Assembly: GCA_034440575.1 (NCBI GenBank)
Contig: JAOTOL010001553.1
Location: forward strand, 1,222,501-1,286,500
DNA from: Imbricaverruca yamaguchii
Taxonomy: Eukaryota; Arthropoda; Thecostraca; Neoverrucidae
Reading direction: 5' to 3'
DNA: 64,000 nt
A model generated the notes under the pieces. That model was not told where the DNA came from. It saw only the letters and a program-made list of their open reading frames with translations, and made no database searches. Made by a program: the position numbers and the translations under genes. How positions within the stretch are numbered: the first letter of the stretch is position 1; each line of letters opens with the position of its first letter. Of this stretch, positions 34,380 through 46,566 are shown piece after piece.

Positions 34380-34627
34380 TGCGGCACTCCCGGTGGTGGT
34401 GGGGCACTCCCGGTGGTGGCGCGGCACTCCCGGTGGTGGCGGGGCACTCCCGGTGGTGGCTCGGCAATCCCGGTGGTGGCTCGGCAATCCCGGTGGTGGC
34501 GGGGCACTCCCGGTGGTGGCTCGGCAATCCCGGTGGTGGCTCGGCACTCCCGGTGGTGGGGCGGGGCACTCCAGGTGGTGGCGCGGCACTCCTGGTGGTG
34601 GCGGGGCACTCCTGGTGGTGGCTGGGC
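34380..34627. repeat. 20-bp minisatellite, about 12 copies (right part)
   Basis: Continuation of the array at 32763-34098, in register once the insertion is removed. It ends at GGGCTGAGAAGCGC. Confidence 0.97.
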
Positions 34628-35496
34628 TGAGAAGCGCGACGGTTCATCGCCGGCTTGGGTCGCGAGACGACACTCCACCGCCCCATATCGGAGTCCAAAG
34701 TCTGGTCAGGTATGCAGGTCTCAGGTCGCCGCCCGGTATCGGCGGGCCAGGGTTCGGCCTTGTCGGGGCGACGGGCTTGGGCCGCCGCCCGTGGACAGTG
34801 AAAGCGTCTCGCTGCGGCGGGTGGTGTGTCTCACCGCCATGTTGACACCAGTGGCGGCGGTCAGAGAGCCGGGGCCGTGGTCGGTGGGATTGCGCCGGCT
34901 GCCGGGGTCGTGACGTCAGCGCAGGGTTAAAATAATTGTTTTTCGTTAGGTTTGAGATGTCGAAACGAGCACAGCAGTATGCCGACATTTGCCATGGAAT
35001 TAGTGCCATTTAAAATGTTTTTGATGGCTTTCAGACTCAAATTTGAGCCAATGGTGCAGGTACTTATGACTGCACCTTTATTATTTCTTCTGAGATTCAT
35101 AATTTAGGAAGAACTATATTCGGTATAGGGAGAATAATCATATACTATAAACTTGCAGTGTTTGCCATATCACATTATAGATAATCCCGCATCAGTGGAT
35201 ACTGCGTGGAAGGTACTGATCACGCAACGTGTCGCTTGTGGCCGGTGTGCGCTGGGGACGCCATCGATTGTCTGCAGAGGAGCAGCTCGTGCGTGTCGCC
35301 TCACAGCCGGAAGCGCCCTGCCTCCAGATGTCTTCTCTGATCGGTGCTCGGATCCGTCTGCGTTTTTGTGCGTATCGGCGGTGATTGAGGTGGGTTTTTG
35401 CCGCGAGCGACGCGTTCCCTCCGCCGCCGGCTGGCGGCCGTCGTCTGCCATGGCCGGGCCTGCTGACGGTCGACTGGTGGTGAATTCGCCAGCCGC
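34628..35496. other. Unique stretch
   Basis: GC-rich to about 34920, AT-richer to 35200, then mixed. A CRE octamer TGACGTCA lies at 34911-34918. No gene supported. Confidence 0.5.
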
Positions 35497-35584
35497 TGGT
35501 GCTCCGTCGGTGCTCCGCTGGTGCTCCGTCGGTGCTCCGTCGGTGCTCCGCTGGTGCTCCGTCGGTGCTCCGTCGGTGCTCCGC
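35497..35584. repeat. 11-bp minisatellite, 8 copies
   Basis: GGTGCTCCGTC and GGTGCTCCGCT units in the order CGTC, CGCT, CGTC, CGTC, CGCT, CGTC, CGTC, CGCC, i.e. a three-unit higher-order repeat. Confidence 0.95.
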
Positions 35585-36955
35585 CGGCGCTCTGAGCTGG
35601 TGTTCCGCAGGCTCGGCAGGTGGTCCAATGTGTCGGCTTGTCCGTGTTCCTGCAGCTTATCGGAAGTTCAAATCGGGACGAGATGAAGTTGACCGATAGG
35701 CGAGATTGGTAGTCGAAGAAGGAAGAGGTGCCCGATTGCAACACGTATGGGTGAACGGAAGCGTGCACTTCGTGCGAACCATTGGGAGCTCGTATTTTGG
35801 AGATTCTTGTGATATGTAACTGGCTTCTGCGCAGGTGGAGCCTCCATGTGTTTTAGAGGGTTCCAGTCCCCGCCACACAGATCCTCGTCATAGACCTCAA
35901 AGTTTAATGAAGTGCACCAGCTGGTAGAGTTTGAGACCTTTGACCCCCGTCCCCAGTCCCCAATCGTGTTGACTGAGTTCCACCCCTACCCTTCCCGGCG
36001 CAATACGCCCGCGACCTGCTGGCTGCCATTAACTAATCAGACACGGTTGACTCTATTGTTGACACCGGCCGCCTGGTGCAGCATCTTACGTCACCGTTTC
36101 GACCGATCGTGTGCTTGCTCTTGTCACGAACGTAGCCGTTCTTAACAAGCTGGATAAGCTGGATGGATGGAGAAAGCGGCCTAAGACGAAAGCAACGTGA
36201 CGTACAGTTTGTCATCGTGTAGAGACGGCTCTCCATGGCCAAGTATGCTCCCATTAATCGCCAAGATTAACCAGGTCAGGAAATGAGAACACTTCATAAT
36301 TCCACACTGAGCCAAGTTGAGCCTATCGACGCTGGTGTTGCGATTTCCATGAGGGCGGGATTGGTCGCCTGAGCCGCGTTTTCCCACCTCCCGCGAAGTT
36401 GTCCGGTCGTCCGGCACACATGATTCGGGTTTGTCGCCCTGGGCCTCTCGCTGCGGCAGGGGATCGCCGGATCGCGTGCCGTCGGCGCCGATGAGGTGCA
36501 GCCGCGAGGGATGCGATCGGGGGATGTGTACCGTGCCGATGCTCAGTCGATTCCGTCCCCTCCCCCACACCCCCGGGCCGCAGCTGCCGGCAGGCACGCC
36601 TCGCGGGAACTGGCGCGGCACGCGCTGCCAGGGGCGCGCGCACGCGTCGCCGTCTGCGCCGGACGGCACGGAACGCTGGCCAGTTCGTTACGAGTGGGGT
36701 GGGGATGGGGGCAGGAGTCTGATCGCGGCCACAGGTCATGAGGGCGAGCCGGAGCCGGGCCGGAAACTGTGCCGGATCTGGCGGCTCCAACCGAACACGC
36801 GCCGGCCGCACCCTGAGCCCATTGCCGGCCGGCGGCACCGCTGCGACGCCGGAGCCTGGCGACACCACCCCGCGTATATCGGGTGTGGTCGCCAGAAGCC
36901 GGTCCAGGAGCATCTGTCGCAGCGTCAAGGACAGGGTTAAAATAACCAACTGAGC
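35585..36955. other. Unique stretch, no gene seen
   Basis: Mixed composition, GC-rich from 36400 to 36930 where long Arg/Ala/Pro-rich frames occur on both strands without splice or domain support. Confidence 0.5.
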
Positions 36956-36956
36956 C

Positions 36957-37060
36957 GCCCCGGTGGCTCAGTTGGCTAGAGCGCTGGCCTGCACCGGTCT
37001 CTCATGTCCTGGCAACGCAGAGTTCGAGTCGCTTCGCGCGCTCGCATTTAGCCTCCGGCC
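36957..37060 (+). mobile_element. tRNA-derived SINE, copy 1
   Basis: The tRNA-like head carries an A box TGGCTCAGTTGG at 36964-36975 and a B box GAGTTCGAGTC at 37020-37030. The intervening GAGCGCTGGCCTGCAC and TGTCCTGGCAAC segments match copy 2 at 48165-48345 almost base for base. The 26-nt middle expansion and the second copy argue for a SINE rather than a functional tRNA. The homologous part ends near CCTCCGGCCG. Confidence 0.85.
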
Positions 37061-37066
37061 GTTAGG

Positions 37067-37107
37067 GTCAGGGGTCCAGGTTAGGGTCACTAACCTGGAC
37101 CCCTGAC
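37067..37107. repeat. Perfect 18-bp-arm hairpin next to the SINE
   Basis: GTCAGGGGTCCAGGTTAG (37067-37084), 5-nt loop GGTCA, then CTAACCTGGACCCCTGAC (37090-37107), with no mismatch. It begins seven bases after the last segment shared with the other SINE copy, so it is specific to this locus. Confidence 0.93.
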
Positions 37108-38237
37108 ACTGACCCTGATCTCGACTCAGATCTGGCTCGTGCGCCGGATGCTGGAGACGTGCCCATCGGCCCGAACTTGACCTGACCAGATCTGACCGAG
37201 CCGATCCTTGGCCGAGCCATGACGACACCCGGAACTGGTCGCTCGAGATGCGATCTAACCTGGCCGTTAGTCGTGTCTGATGTACCTCGACCATCGATAT
37301 CACAGCTGGTCTTCGCGGAATCATCGCTTTCATCATGCCATTGGATTTACGACTTTCCTTCGTGTCGCGAACGTCCCACGTGCGCTATTTGTTGGGGCAA
37401 CTGCCACATTTGCCGACTGCCATGACTAGAAGCCCCCTTAAGCATCACATGGATCTCTGCGGAGGCTCCTCCAAGGCTTTCAAGGTAGATCCGGCTTGTT
37501 GAAGGATCCTTGAACGTGGACCCCTGCAAGTACCAATTCTACCGATCGAAGCCGTACAATCACGTCCGCTACAAACATCCACCGCAGATGTCGAGCGACG
37601 CCGGCGCGGCGGCAGGGCGGAGGTGGGGGCGGGGACGGGGACGGACTGCCTATCGCGCGTCACGCTGCACGTGGGCAGATCGGGCGACACGGAGCCGCTA
37701 CCTGACGTGGACTGCCGCCGTCGATCTCCAGCCGGGCGGACGTGCCACACCAGCGGCGGACGTTGAAGCGGCGACAGGTAGCCGCCGTACGTGAGCTGTT
37801 CGGCCGGCTCCGGACGCGGCGAGGTTCCCGCTGCTGGCGGTGTCGCCGTACTGGCGGCGACTGTTGAGGGTAGTTACTCCTCGTGGCTGGTGCCGCTGGT
37901 GGTGATGACGTGCCTGGTGACGATGGTGTCGCCAGTGACGGCGCGGACGTCAGACGACAGCCGCACCTGCTGGCGGCCGTCGTGCAGGATCGTGGGTGGA
38001 TGGGGGGGGGGGTGACCCCCAAGAACGTGCTGGCAGCCAGCTCAATGTCGGCCAGCGGACACGACCCTGACCTTGCGGCGGGCGTCGAACGCCGCACGAG
38101 TGGCGCGACAGTGCACGCCGCCGTGCCAGCCGGTGTTGTTGGTGGTGGTGACGACGCCGGCCTTTGATGTTCAGCAGTGCATTAGCGGCTAGTTGTGGTG
38201 ACGGCTGACTGGCAATGGATGCGTGACTGTTGGCCGC
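37108..38237. other. Unique stretch, no gene seen
   Basis: Mixed then GC-rich. A G-run lies at 38006-38013. The plus and minus frames at 37660-38170 are unsupported. Confidence 0.5.
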
Positions 38238-39715
38238 GTCACGTCAGTCACGCTACCATCCCGTGACTGTCACGCCAGTCACGCTACCATCCCGTGACTG
38301 TCACGTCAGGCACGCTACCATCCCGTGACTGTCACGTCAGGCACGCTACCATCCCGTGACTGTCACGCCAGTCACGCTACCATCCCGTGACTGTCACGTC
38401 AGTCACGCTACCATCCCGTGACTGTCACGTCAGGCACGCTACCATCCCGTGACTGTCACGTCAGTCACGCTACCATCCCGTGACTGTCACGTCAGGCACG
38501 CTACCATCCCGTGACTGTCACGTCAGTCACGCTACCATCCCGTGACTGTCACGTCAGTCACGCTACCATCCCGTGACTGTCACGTCAGTCACGCTACCAT
38601 CCCGTGACTGTCACTCAGTCACGCTACCATCCCGTGACTGTCACGCCAGTCACGCTACCATCCCGTGACTGTCACGCCAGTCACGTTACCATCCCGTGAC
38701 TGTCACGTCAGTCACGCTACCATCCGTGACTGTCAGGCCAGTCACGTTACCATCCCGTGACTGTCACGTCAGTCACGCTACCATCCCGTGACTGTACGTC
38801 AGGCACGCTACCATCCCGTGACTGTCAGGCCAGTCACGCTACCATCCCGTCACTGTCACCTCAGTCACGCTACCATCCCGTGACTGTCACGTCAGTCACG
38901 CTACCATCCCGTGACTGTCACGCCAGTCACGCTACCATCCCGTGACTGTCACGTCAGGCACGCTACCATCCCGTGACTGTCAGGCCAGTCACGTTACCAT
39001 CCCGTGACTGTCACGTCAGTCACGCTACCATCTCGTGACTGTCACGCCAGGCACGTTACCATCCCGTGACTGTCACGCAGGCACGCTACCATCCCGTGAC
39101 TGTCACTCAGTCACGCTACCATCCCGTGACTGTCACGTCAGTCACGCTACCATCCCGTGACTGTCACGTCAGTCACGCTACCATCCGTGACTGTCACGTC
39201 AGTCACGCTACCATCCCGTGACTGTCACGTCAGTCACGCTACCATCCCGTGACTGTCACGTCAGTCACGCTACCATCCCGTGACTGTCACGTCAGGCACG
39301 CTACCATCCCGTGACTGTCACGCCAGTCACGCTACCATCCCGTGACTGTCACGTCAGTCACGCTACCATCCCGTGACTGTCACGTCAGTCACGCTACCAT
39401 CCCGTGACTGTCACGTCAGTCACGCTACCATCCCGTGACTGTCACGCCAGTCACGCTACCATCCCGTGACTGTCACGTCAGGCACGCTACCATCCCGTGA
39501 CTGTCACGTCAGGCACGCTACCATCCCGTGACTGTCACGTCAGTCACGCTACCATCCCGTGACTGTCACGTCAGGCACGCTACCATCCCGTGACTGTCAC
39601 GCCAGTCACGCTACCATCCCGTGACTGTCACGTCAGTCACACCACCGTCGGGTGACTCGAGTCAGTCACACTGCCGTCAGGTGGCTCACATCAGTCATAC
39701 TACCATCAGTTGACA
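38238..39715. repeat. 32-bp hairpin minisatellite, about 44 copies
   Basis: The unit is CGTGACTGTCACGTCAGTCA then CGCTACCATCCC. Each unit has an inverted repeat GTGACTG, TCACGT loop, CAGTCAC (7-bp arms). Common variants are GCCAGTCAC and GTCAGGCAC (the latter breaks the stem), and 1-base deletions (CACTCAG, CCATCCGTG, TGTACGTC). The last units from 39640 are strongly diverged. Confidence 0.97.
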
Positions 39716-40066
39716 GACCTCAGTTACACTACGGTCAATGACTACGTTGGTCTACGTTGGTCATCTGGGGACCAACTGGCGTTGCGTTCCGATGTGGTCG
39801 GTCTAAATCGTGCCCCAGGTCCAGTGCTCCAGCCGGATCAATGTTTCATCACACATTTTCAAGCCTTTTTAAATGTTAGGAGTGCTAGGATAGGATGGGA
39901 AGACATCGTTGGGTAAGTTGTTCGTGGTCTGGGTGTCCGGACCGCCAATGAACCCTGCAAAGAGGCTACGAACACACCATGCCTCTTAACAGGTTGAGCC
40001 CTGCTAAGTCACTGTCATTCACACGATACGAGTTTATTTCTTGCAGTTTGGTTATCTTGAGACATC
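39716..40066. other. Unique spacer
   Basis: AT-richer, no gene recognised. Confidence 0.5.
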
Positions 40067-40951
40067 TATCCGCTCACTTCTAACACATCCCTGCATCTGC
40101 CCCCGACTGCATATATCTGCTCACTTCCAACCCAGCACTGCATCCGCCTCTGACTGCATATATCTGCTCACTTCCAACCCAGCACTGCATCCGCCTCTGA
40201 CTGCATATATCTGCTCACTTCCAACCCAGCACTGCATCCGCCTCTGACTGCATATATCTGCTCACTTCCAACCCAGCACTGCATCCGACACCACTCTGAC
40301 TGCATATATCTGCTCACTTCCAACCCAGCACTGCATCCGCCTCTGACTGCATATATCTGCTCACTTCCAACCCAGCACTGCATCCGCCTCTGACTGCATA
40401 TATCTGCTCACTTCCAACCCAGCACTGCATCCGCCTCTGACTGCATATATCTGCTCACTTCCAACCCAGCACTGCATCCGCCTCTGACTGGATACATCTG
40501 CTCACTTCCAACCCAGCACTGCATCCGCCTCTGACTGCATATATCTGCTCACTTCCAACCCAGCACTGCATCCGCCTCTGACTGCATATATCTGACTTAA
40601 CCCAGCACTGCATCCGCCTCTGACTGCATATATCTGCTCACTTCCAACCCAGCACTGCATCCGCCTCTGACTGATAATCTGCTCACTTCCAACCCAGCAC
40701 TGCATCCGCCTCTGACTGCATATATCTGCTCACTTCCAACCCAGCACTGCATCCGCCTCTGACTGCATATATCTGCTCACTTCCAACCCAGCACTGCATC
40801 CGCCTCTGACTGCATATATCTGCTCACTTCCAACCCAGCACTGCATCCGCCTCTGACTGCATATATCTGCTCACTTCCAACCCAGCACTGCATCCGCCTC
40901 TGACTGCATATATCTGCTCACTTCCAACCTACCACTGCATCTGCCCCTGAC
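40067..40951. repeat. 47-bp minisatellite, about 19 copies
   Basis: The unit is CTGCTCACTTCCAACCCAGC, ACTGCATCCGCCTCTGACTG, CATATAT. Internal copies are almost identical. The first and last copies share the CATCTGCCCC variant and are diverged, as expected if only internal units are homogenised. Deletions occur at about 40590 and 40672, and a 4-bp substitution/insertion at about 40287. Confidence 0.97.
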
Positions 40952-41063
40952 GGCACGTGCCGCCTCCCTGACGGGCAGCTGTCTCACAGTCCTCCGGTCG
41001 TCTGTTGACAGTGTCACGTGTCACGGGACCGAGTGCCGATCGTGTGTCACGTGACGAGGTGTT

Positions 41064-41300
41064 GTCGCCCGGGGCGTGCTGACGCGTGCTGATGGCTCGT
41101 CCGGAGACCGGGACGTGTTAGCGTGTGCTGATGGACAGTCCGAGGACCGAGTGACGTGTGCTGATGGACAGTCCGAGGACCGAGGCGTGTTGACGTGTGC
41201 TGATGGACAGTCCGAGGACCGAGGCGTGTTGACGCGTGCTGATCGAAGGACATGGCGGTGTGTTGACGTGTGGTGGTGGACAGTCCGAGGACACTGCGGC
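41064..41300. repeat. 39-bp degenerate tandem repeat, about 6 copies
   Basis: GCTGATGGACAGTCCGAGGA-type units start at 41128, 41160, 41199 and 41238 (spacing 32, 39, 39), with more diverged units on both sides. Confidence 0.9.
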
Positions 41301-43904
41301 GTGTTTGACGTGGTCGCGGCCAGGACTCAACGACACGGCCGCCCAGAGGCTGATTTATGACATGATGTGCGTGGCATGGCGTTGCGTCAGATCTGGTCGC
41401 GGTCAGGGGCGGTATCGGAGATGGACCGACCGTTCAGGTCGAGTACGGTTTGGTTGTTGATGGTGCAGTGGTACTTCGGGATCAGTTATTTTGTCTTTTA
41501 TATAAACATTTTTATAGCGGCCCACAGAAACATTCCAGACCAAGTCGTGGCGTTCATTATTATTTCAGCTAAATCGCACGAATTATAATCGATAATACCA
41601 TCGAGCGAGCATATTACGTCCCCCTCTTTCCCTCATATCGATTACACCAACCCGTTGGAATGCGCACAAAGAACGCACGATTTTTTTGGGGCGCGGCCGT
41701 CGCCGCTGTCGTGACCGTCTCGCGCTACCGGCGGTATCGACGGGCCCGCCAGTGGCTCCCAAACCGCACGTGGCGGCGGTGTGTGCCGGGCGCGCGGCGC
41801 TCGCGTGCAGTTGAGAGCCGCCGGATCGATGGCGGCCAGCCGCCGCTGAAGCCGCCCCTGGCCGGCGGCGGCGCTCGGACGCCGGGGGGTGGCCGCGGTG
41901 CGCGCGCCAGTGTGCGAGTGTGTCGCAGAGAGGTGGGTGCGCGCGGCGGCACGGCGAGTGCGTGGACGCGGCGGAGGCGGACGGACGACGTGCAGGCACA
42001 GGACCCGGTAGGAGGGTGTGGCTGGCTGGCTGGCCGGCGCCGGGAGGGGCGGTCACCACCCCGGCGCCGGCGACGCCCGGTGGACCTGCTGCCGCCGGTC
42101 GCCCGGGACGCAGATTGCTTTGTTTGTTTGGTCAATGTGTGGGTCGACGCTGGGTGTGCAGACCGCTGGGTCCTATGGTCGGCCTTGTCAGATGCTGCTG
42201 CCGGTGGCTAAACCCAACTGATACGGGTTAATCACTAAAGAACATGGTTACTCTGTTATGTCGCCGGCGGTGATTAGCTTAGTTTACTGAAGCAGAACAC
42301 CAACGTGGGCTGATTTCTGTGATGAATACTGTGTCTCTGTCGAGGTGAATGATGAACCCTGTTGACAAAAGCCTTGTATGACGACTCAGGCTAACTCGGT
42401 GGAGCATGGGTGGCCGTGTCGCTGAAAACAATTAACCACGTTTATATAAACATCGAGGCAACACTCTGTGGCATTCGTAATCAACACACGTCACGGCTGC
42501 TCAGAGCGCCGGCAGCTACCAGGGCTTCTGTCCGCCGCGAACATGCTGCACCGTGTTGTGCAGGCGGCGGCCGGTGGTGACGACGATGCTGACCAAGTGG
42601 TGGGTGCGGTGTTTTGATCCAGACTTGGGCGGCGGTTTCGAGCGTTGGTCGGCGCGACATTGGTGAAAGTCGCCGCGGTTGCGGAGGCGGTGTGCTGCAG
42701 GCTGCGGTGCACCAATACGGTGACGGCACCGCGACCATCAGCGGTGACGTCAGCGGCATCGGCGAAGCCAGATGGCCAGATGACTGTGCAACGTTGGCCT
42801 TATAAGGTGCCGACGGGGACGCCGCCAGCGGTCGAACGCGCCCGGTGACCCCGTAGCGATCCTGCGACCTCGTCTGACTTAGTCGTCGCACGTCGGATGA
42901 CGTCACTTTCGAGCCGGGGACGCCGTGCCCGAAGTCGCGTTGCGGTTGCCGGTCTGACTGAGCGGAGAGGCGGCGGTGGTGACGCGAGCGGCGTTCGCGC
43001 TCCGCATCCGAGCCGGCCGTCGCGCGGCCGCAGGAGAATTTGTTGCGATTGAAGTCGGCGACCGAAACGCGCGACTATCGTCGTTGACGGCGGCGGCCGT
43101 GACCAAAATTCCGGCTACGCCGCCGCCGCACCGGGCGAACTTCGGCCGCCGCCGCGACGTCATGAGCGCAAACGGCCGCGGGCCGGGGCGCCGCTTTGAA
43201 GCGGGCGGCGGCCGCTTGGCACGGCCGGCCGGCCGGCCAAAAATACTGCGCGGCGCGGCCGTGGCCAAGCCGCCGACAGCCGTCCGAGGTGTTGTCGGTC
43301 GGAGCCGTGCCAGCCGGTCGGCGGCGAACACCGGCCGGCTGGGCGGCTGCGGCGGCCGCCGCCCGCTCCCACGGGACACTGGCATCGGAGGCTCACGCTC
43401 TCAGGGACGCCCTTTTGGATGGTGATGGTGAATTGAGCGTTAGGGACGTGACCCTTTTGGAGTAGGCTGGAAAAGTTGCAGCGTGGCGGGACGCCGGTGG
43501 CGGTGAGCTTCCCTTGGGACTGTGCTGGGGAAGTCCGAGTCGGGTGATGCGGCGTCGCCCGTTGCCGGTCTTAGAAGCCCGCCGGCTGGGCATGGTTGGG
43601 GGTCATGCGACTGGTGCGCGTCTGAACGGTCGAGTGAGGTGATAATAGTGGGTATGGTTAGGATAGACGTAGCTTAGACGTGGTGGTAATGGGAACAGGC
43701 TGAGGTGAAGCTCCATCCACATCTGAGAAGTGCTGTTAGTTAGGATTATTGCGTACGATTTTAAAGAAAAAATGTTTCGAAGCCACACTTGAGTTTTGGC
43801 AGGCAGGAAATCTCCTCCCCTTGAGCGTGGGGCATAGCTGTGCTGCATTCGTCGGACGAGACCTGCCAGCCGTGACCTGCCGTGAGACCTGCCAGGCACC
43901 TCAT
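41301..43904. other. CpG-rich unique stretch, possible promoter-like regions
   Basis: 41660-42200 and 42900-43400 are very GC- and CpG-rich with Arg/Ala/Gly-rich frames on both strands that I do not accept as genes. Contains a perfect 12-bp-arm hairpin GCCGGCGCCGGG/CCCGGCGCCGGC (42033-42071) and two CRE octamers TGACGTCA (42745-42752, 42898-42905). Confidence 0.5.
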
Positions 43905-43971
43905 CCCACCCGGAAGCCTGTGCTTCCCGACGGTAAGCACAGGCCTCCGGGTGGGCGCTGTGCTTACCGTC
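43905..43971. repeat. Two mutually exclusive hairpins sharing one arm
   Basis: CCCACCCGGAAGCCTGTGCTT (43905-43925; 21 bp, given as CCCACCCGGAAGC + CTGTGCTT) pairs with 43935-43955 with one mismatch. GACGGTAAGCACAG (43929-43942) pairs perfectly with CTGTGCTTACCGTC (43958-43971). Both use AAGCACAG, so only one stem can form at a time. Confidence 0.85.
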
Positions 43972-44686
43972 CTGGCCCGCCGCCGTTCTTGCCAACCTGT
44001 ACAGTCGTGCGGCACTCGCCGCCGCAAGGCACGCTCGGCTCGACTGCAGGCACAGCGCCGGCACCCCGGCAAAGGTGTCGTGCGCACCTTTCGGGTACAT
44101 CCTCCACGTATCCACTTCTCTTCTGTTTATCCAACTCGGCTCTGTGTCGAGTTGCATGCATGCTCCGAACGCCACAGCCAACACACGCATCGATTCCACA
44201 ATCGGCTTGGCAAAACACGCTGAAGCGGCGGTCAAGGTCCGCGGACGTGCTGAGCTGCAGGCCTGCGGGGCCGCCGATTGGCATGTCGTGTCTGGCGCGC
44301 GGCGCGAGCTGACTGTGCGCCGGCCGCCGTGTTGTGCCTCTCCTGCCAACCGCCGGCGCCGGGTACGTCAGTCGGGTGGTGTGGCCCCGGCGAGGGTGCT
44401 GTCGTCAGCTCGGCTCCGCGGACCCTGCCGCTCGTGCACGCCCGGCTTGTCGGTGAGCTTGCTCGACGTTCCAGACGCCGCGCCGGATCGATCCACGGCG
44501 ACTCCGTGCATTTTCGGCCGTCCTCGCCGTGCCGCCAACTAACGGGCCGCCGGCGCGGTCGATTGGGTGTTCATGTCGATGTGCTTTAAATACGTTCGTG
44601 CAGATTTTCGTAGCAAAGGGCGGCTCGCCAGACAGTCCGACGTGAATGAGTCGTTTTGTTCCGTCCGATGTGAATGAGTCGTTCTG
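43972..44686. other. Unique GC-rich stretch
   Basis: No gene supported. Just before the next element, a GTCCGACGTGAATGAGTCGTT-like word is duplicated at about 44637-44684. Confidence 0.5.
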
Positions 44687-44765
44687 TAGCGCGATGGACC
44701 CTGCATGATCGACGCAGTCGATGCGCCCCTAAGCTGCAATGGCCAGCCAACTAGCGCGATGGACC
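44687..44765 (+). mobile_element. Mini-retroelement copy 1 (51-bp insert) with 14-bp target duplication
   Basis: Insert 44701-44751 begins CTGCATGATCGACGCAGTCG, continues GATGCGCCCCTAAG and ends in an AACC-like tail (CCAGCCAAC). It is flanked by perfect duplications TAGCGCGATGGACC at 44687-44700 and 44752-44765. The CGAC-GCA-GTCG core can form a small stem. No protein or tRNA-like promoter is present. Confidence 0.85.
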
Positions 44766-46457
44766 GACACAAGTGAGCTTTTGCGCCATTCCGTTTGCTA
44801 TTTCGTCGTGCACCTGCATCGTCCATCACACCCAGAAGCGTTCCCTTTGTGTTCGTGCCGCGTCTCCGGCGCTGCGCCTTCCAGTGACTGACCAGCCAGC
44901 TGGTGGAGCGTGTTCGGCGGCCATGATATCCATCTCATCGGGCGGAACCGGCCGATCCACCGTCAACAATGGGCCGGGCGTGCACCGCTGGCTCGGCAAA
45001 TCGGCTGCAGGTAATCCGCGGCGGCGATTCTCTCGGCTCTTGTCGGGGTGGTCCGCAGCTCGGGCAGGCCTCTGCGCCGCAGTCCCGAAACGCGCCGTGA
45101 CGGTTCCGTGTTTTGAAGTATGGCGTGTCGGCTCCAAGATCCCCGGCGTACGTGACCGCGGAATTCGTGGTGGGGCTCTAGGATTCAGAATCAAGTCACT
45201 GCTCGGGTTGCCGAAGTGCGCAGCACAGTTGCATATTCACACAATGCGCAATGACTGTATCCTGGCCGAAAAACCAGCGTGTACGATTTCGGACTCCGCA
45301 CTGCGTGACGGCGGCCCCGCCTTTGCGAACTGCGCAGTCACGCGCCGCCGGCTCCCGAAATACGCGACGCCACGGAGTCCCGAAATACCGGCGGCCGAGT
45401 CGGGCGGCCGGCAGCATTGATCGGCCGTCCGATCAGACGTGTCTCCGCTAACTGGAACTGACCGCCGCCCCGCGGCTGTCTGACGAAGTGTGGCCGTCTC
45501 GTGGCTGGCGGTGCTGAATGGAGGCATCTGCGTGCGTAGCCGGCTAACGCCGGTTTGGCGCACTTGCTTTGAAGGTGGCTCGCACTCTTCTGGCGAATTC
45601 CGACCAGATTCGCACTCAGTTGATGGCTGAACCTCGGCTGAACGTTCCGATGAGTAATCCGGCGCGCGACGAAGAAGCGTTTGGCGCCGCGATCTGCCGC
45701 GCCCTTGGTGACCTTCGCGCGCGACCCGGAAACCTTCGCACGCCTTCAAGCCGAGCCGGTAGACAGCGTGGTCGCCGATGTGCCGCTCTCGTCTGGTGGC
45801 GGCCACGTGGCGGCGCCACTGGGGACGTGATGGCGGCTGTTTGGCCGATGAGGCCTGTGCCGCCCGTCGGCCGCGTGTGACCTTTGCGTCGCCCGGCTAG
45901 CGTGCCGGTGATGACCCGCCGTCCCGTGGGCTGACCAGCTCATGCTGTTTTAAATTTGAATTAATTGGTCTGCTGGATTTCCCGCGAGAAACCACCAGCC
46001 GCGAGCAACCAGCACATCGCGGCACTTAACGACGGACTGGAGTAGGCACACAGCCACACGTAAGAACACCAGGCGCAACATTATCGGATGCAGGTGTGAG
46101 TTTCTGAAGGCGTTGCGCGCTTTTCAGGCGCCGTTTGCGTGCATTCGGACGCCGCCGGAGCGGTGTTTGGCGCATTTTGGGCGCTATTTGGGCGGCATGT
46201 GGGGCGGCCATGTGGCCGTTTGGACGCCGTCTGGGCGCTGCTGGCACGGCGGAGTGTCACGTGCTGCGCGCACGTCAGCTGGGACGCGCGATCCACTACT
46301 GTGACAGCTGGTCCGGCTGCCAGGCACCTGCTGGCGCTCTTGCCACCGCTGGCCACCGGCCGCAGGCCGCCCAAGTGGCAGGCTGCTGAGTTGGCGACCT
46401 GCGAGGTGAATCCGAATCGCCGCCTGATCTGGAGATTACCATGGTATTTGTTAACTT
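44766..46457. other. Unique stretch, no gene seen
   Basis: GC-rich DNA with Arg/Ala/Ser-rich overlapping frames on both strands (45237-45880). No domain, start context or splice pattern supports a gene. Confidence 0.5.
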
Positions 46458-46535
46458 ACGGTGTGCGTTTGCTGTATGACCAAAGCAGTCGATGCGCCCC
46501 TAAGCCCAACCAACCAACCTAACGGTGTGCGTCTG
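46458..46535 (+). mobile_element. Mini-retroelement copy 2 (50-bp insert) with target duplication
   Basis: Insert 46472-46521 begins CTGTATGACCAAAGCAGTCG, then ATGCGCCCCTAAGC and a clear (CAAC)n tail. Flanks are ACGGTGTGCGTTTG (46458-46471) and ACGGTGTGCGTCTG (46522-46535), identical over the first 11 bases and 13 of 14 overall. Confidence 0.88.
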
Positions 46536-46566
46536 ATACCAGTGGAGCCGCATTTGTGCTTCTGGT

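Noticed and set aside
36323..36949. 208-codon minus-strand gene
   Set aside because: Overlaps a 169-codon plus-strand frame of similar quality. Composition is Arg/Ala/Pro-driven with no domain or splice support.
36957..37060. Functional tRNA gene
   Set aside because: Both promoter boxes are present, but the tRNA fold is not complete and a near-identical copy with a long non-tRNA body exists at 48165-48345. A SINE is the better call.
41660..42211. Arg-rich gene in a CpG-rich region
   Set aside because: Open frames exist on both strands and consist of Arg/Ala/Gly runs expected from GC-rich DNA. It may instead be a promoter region.
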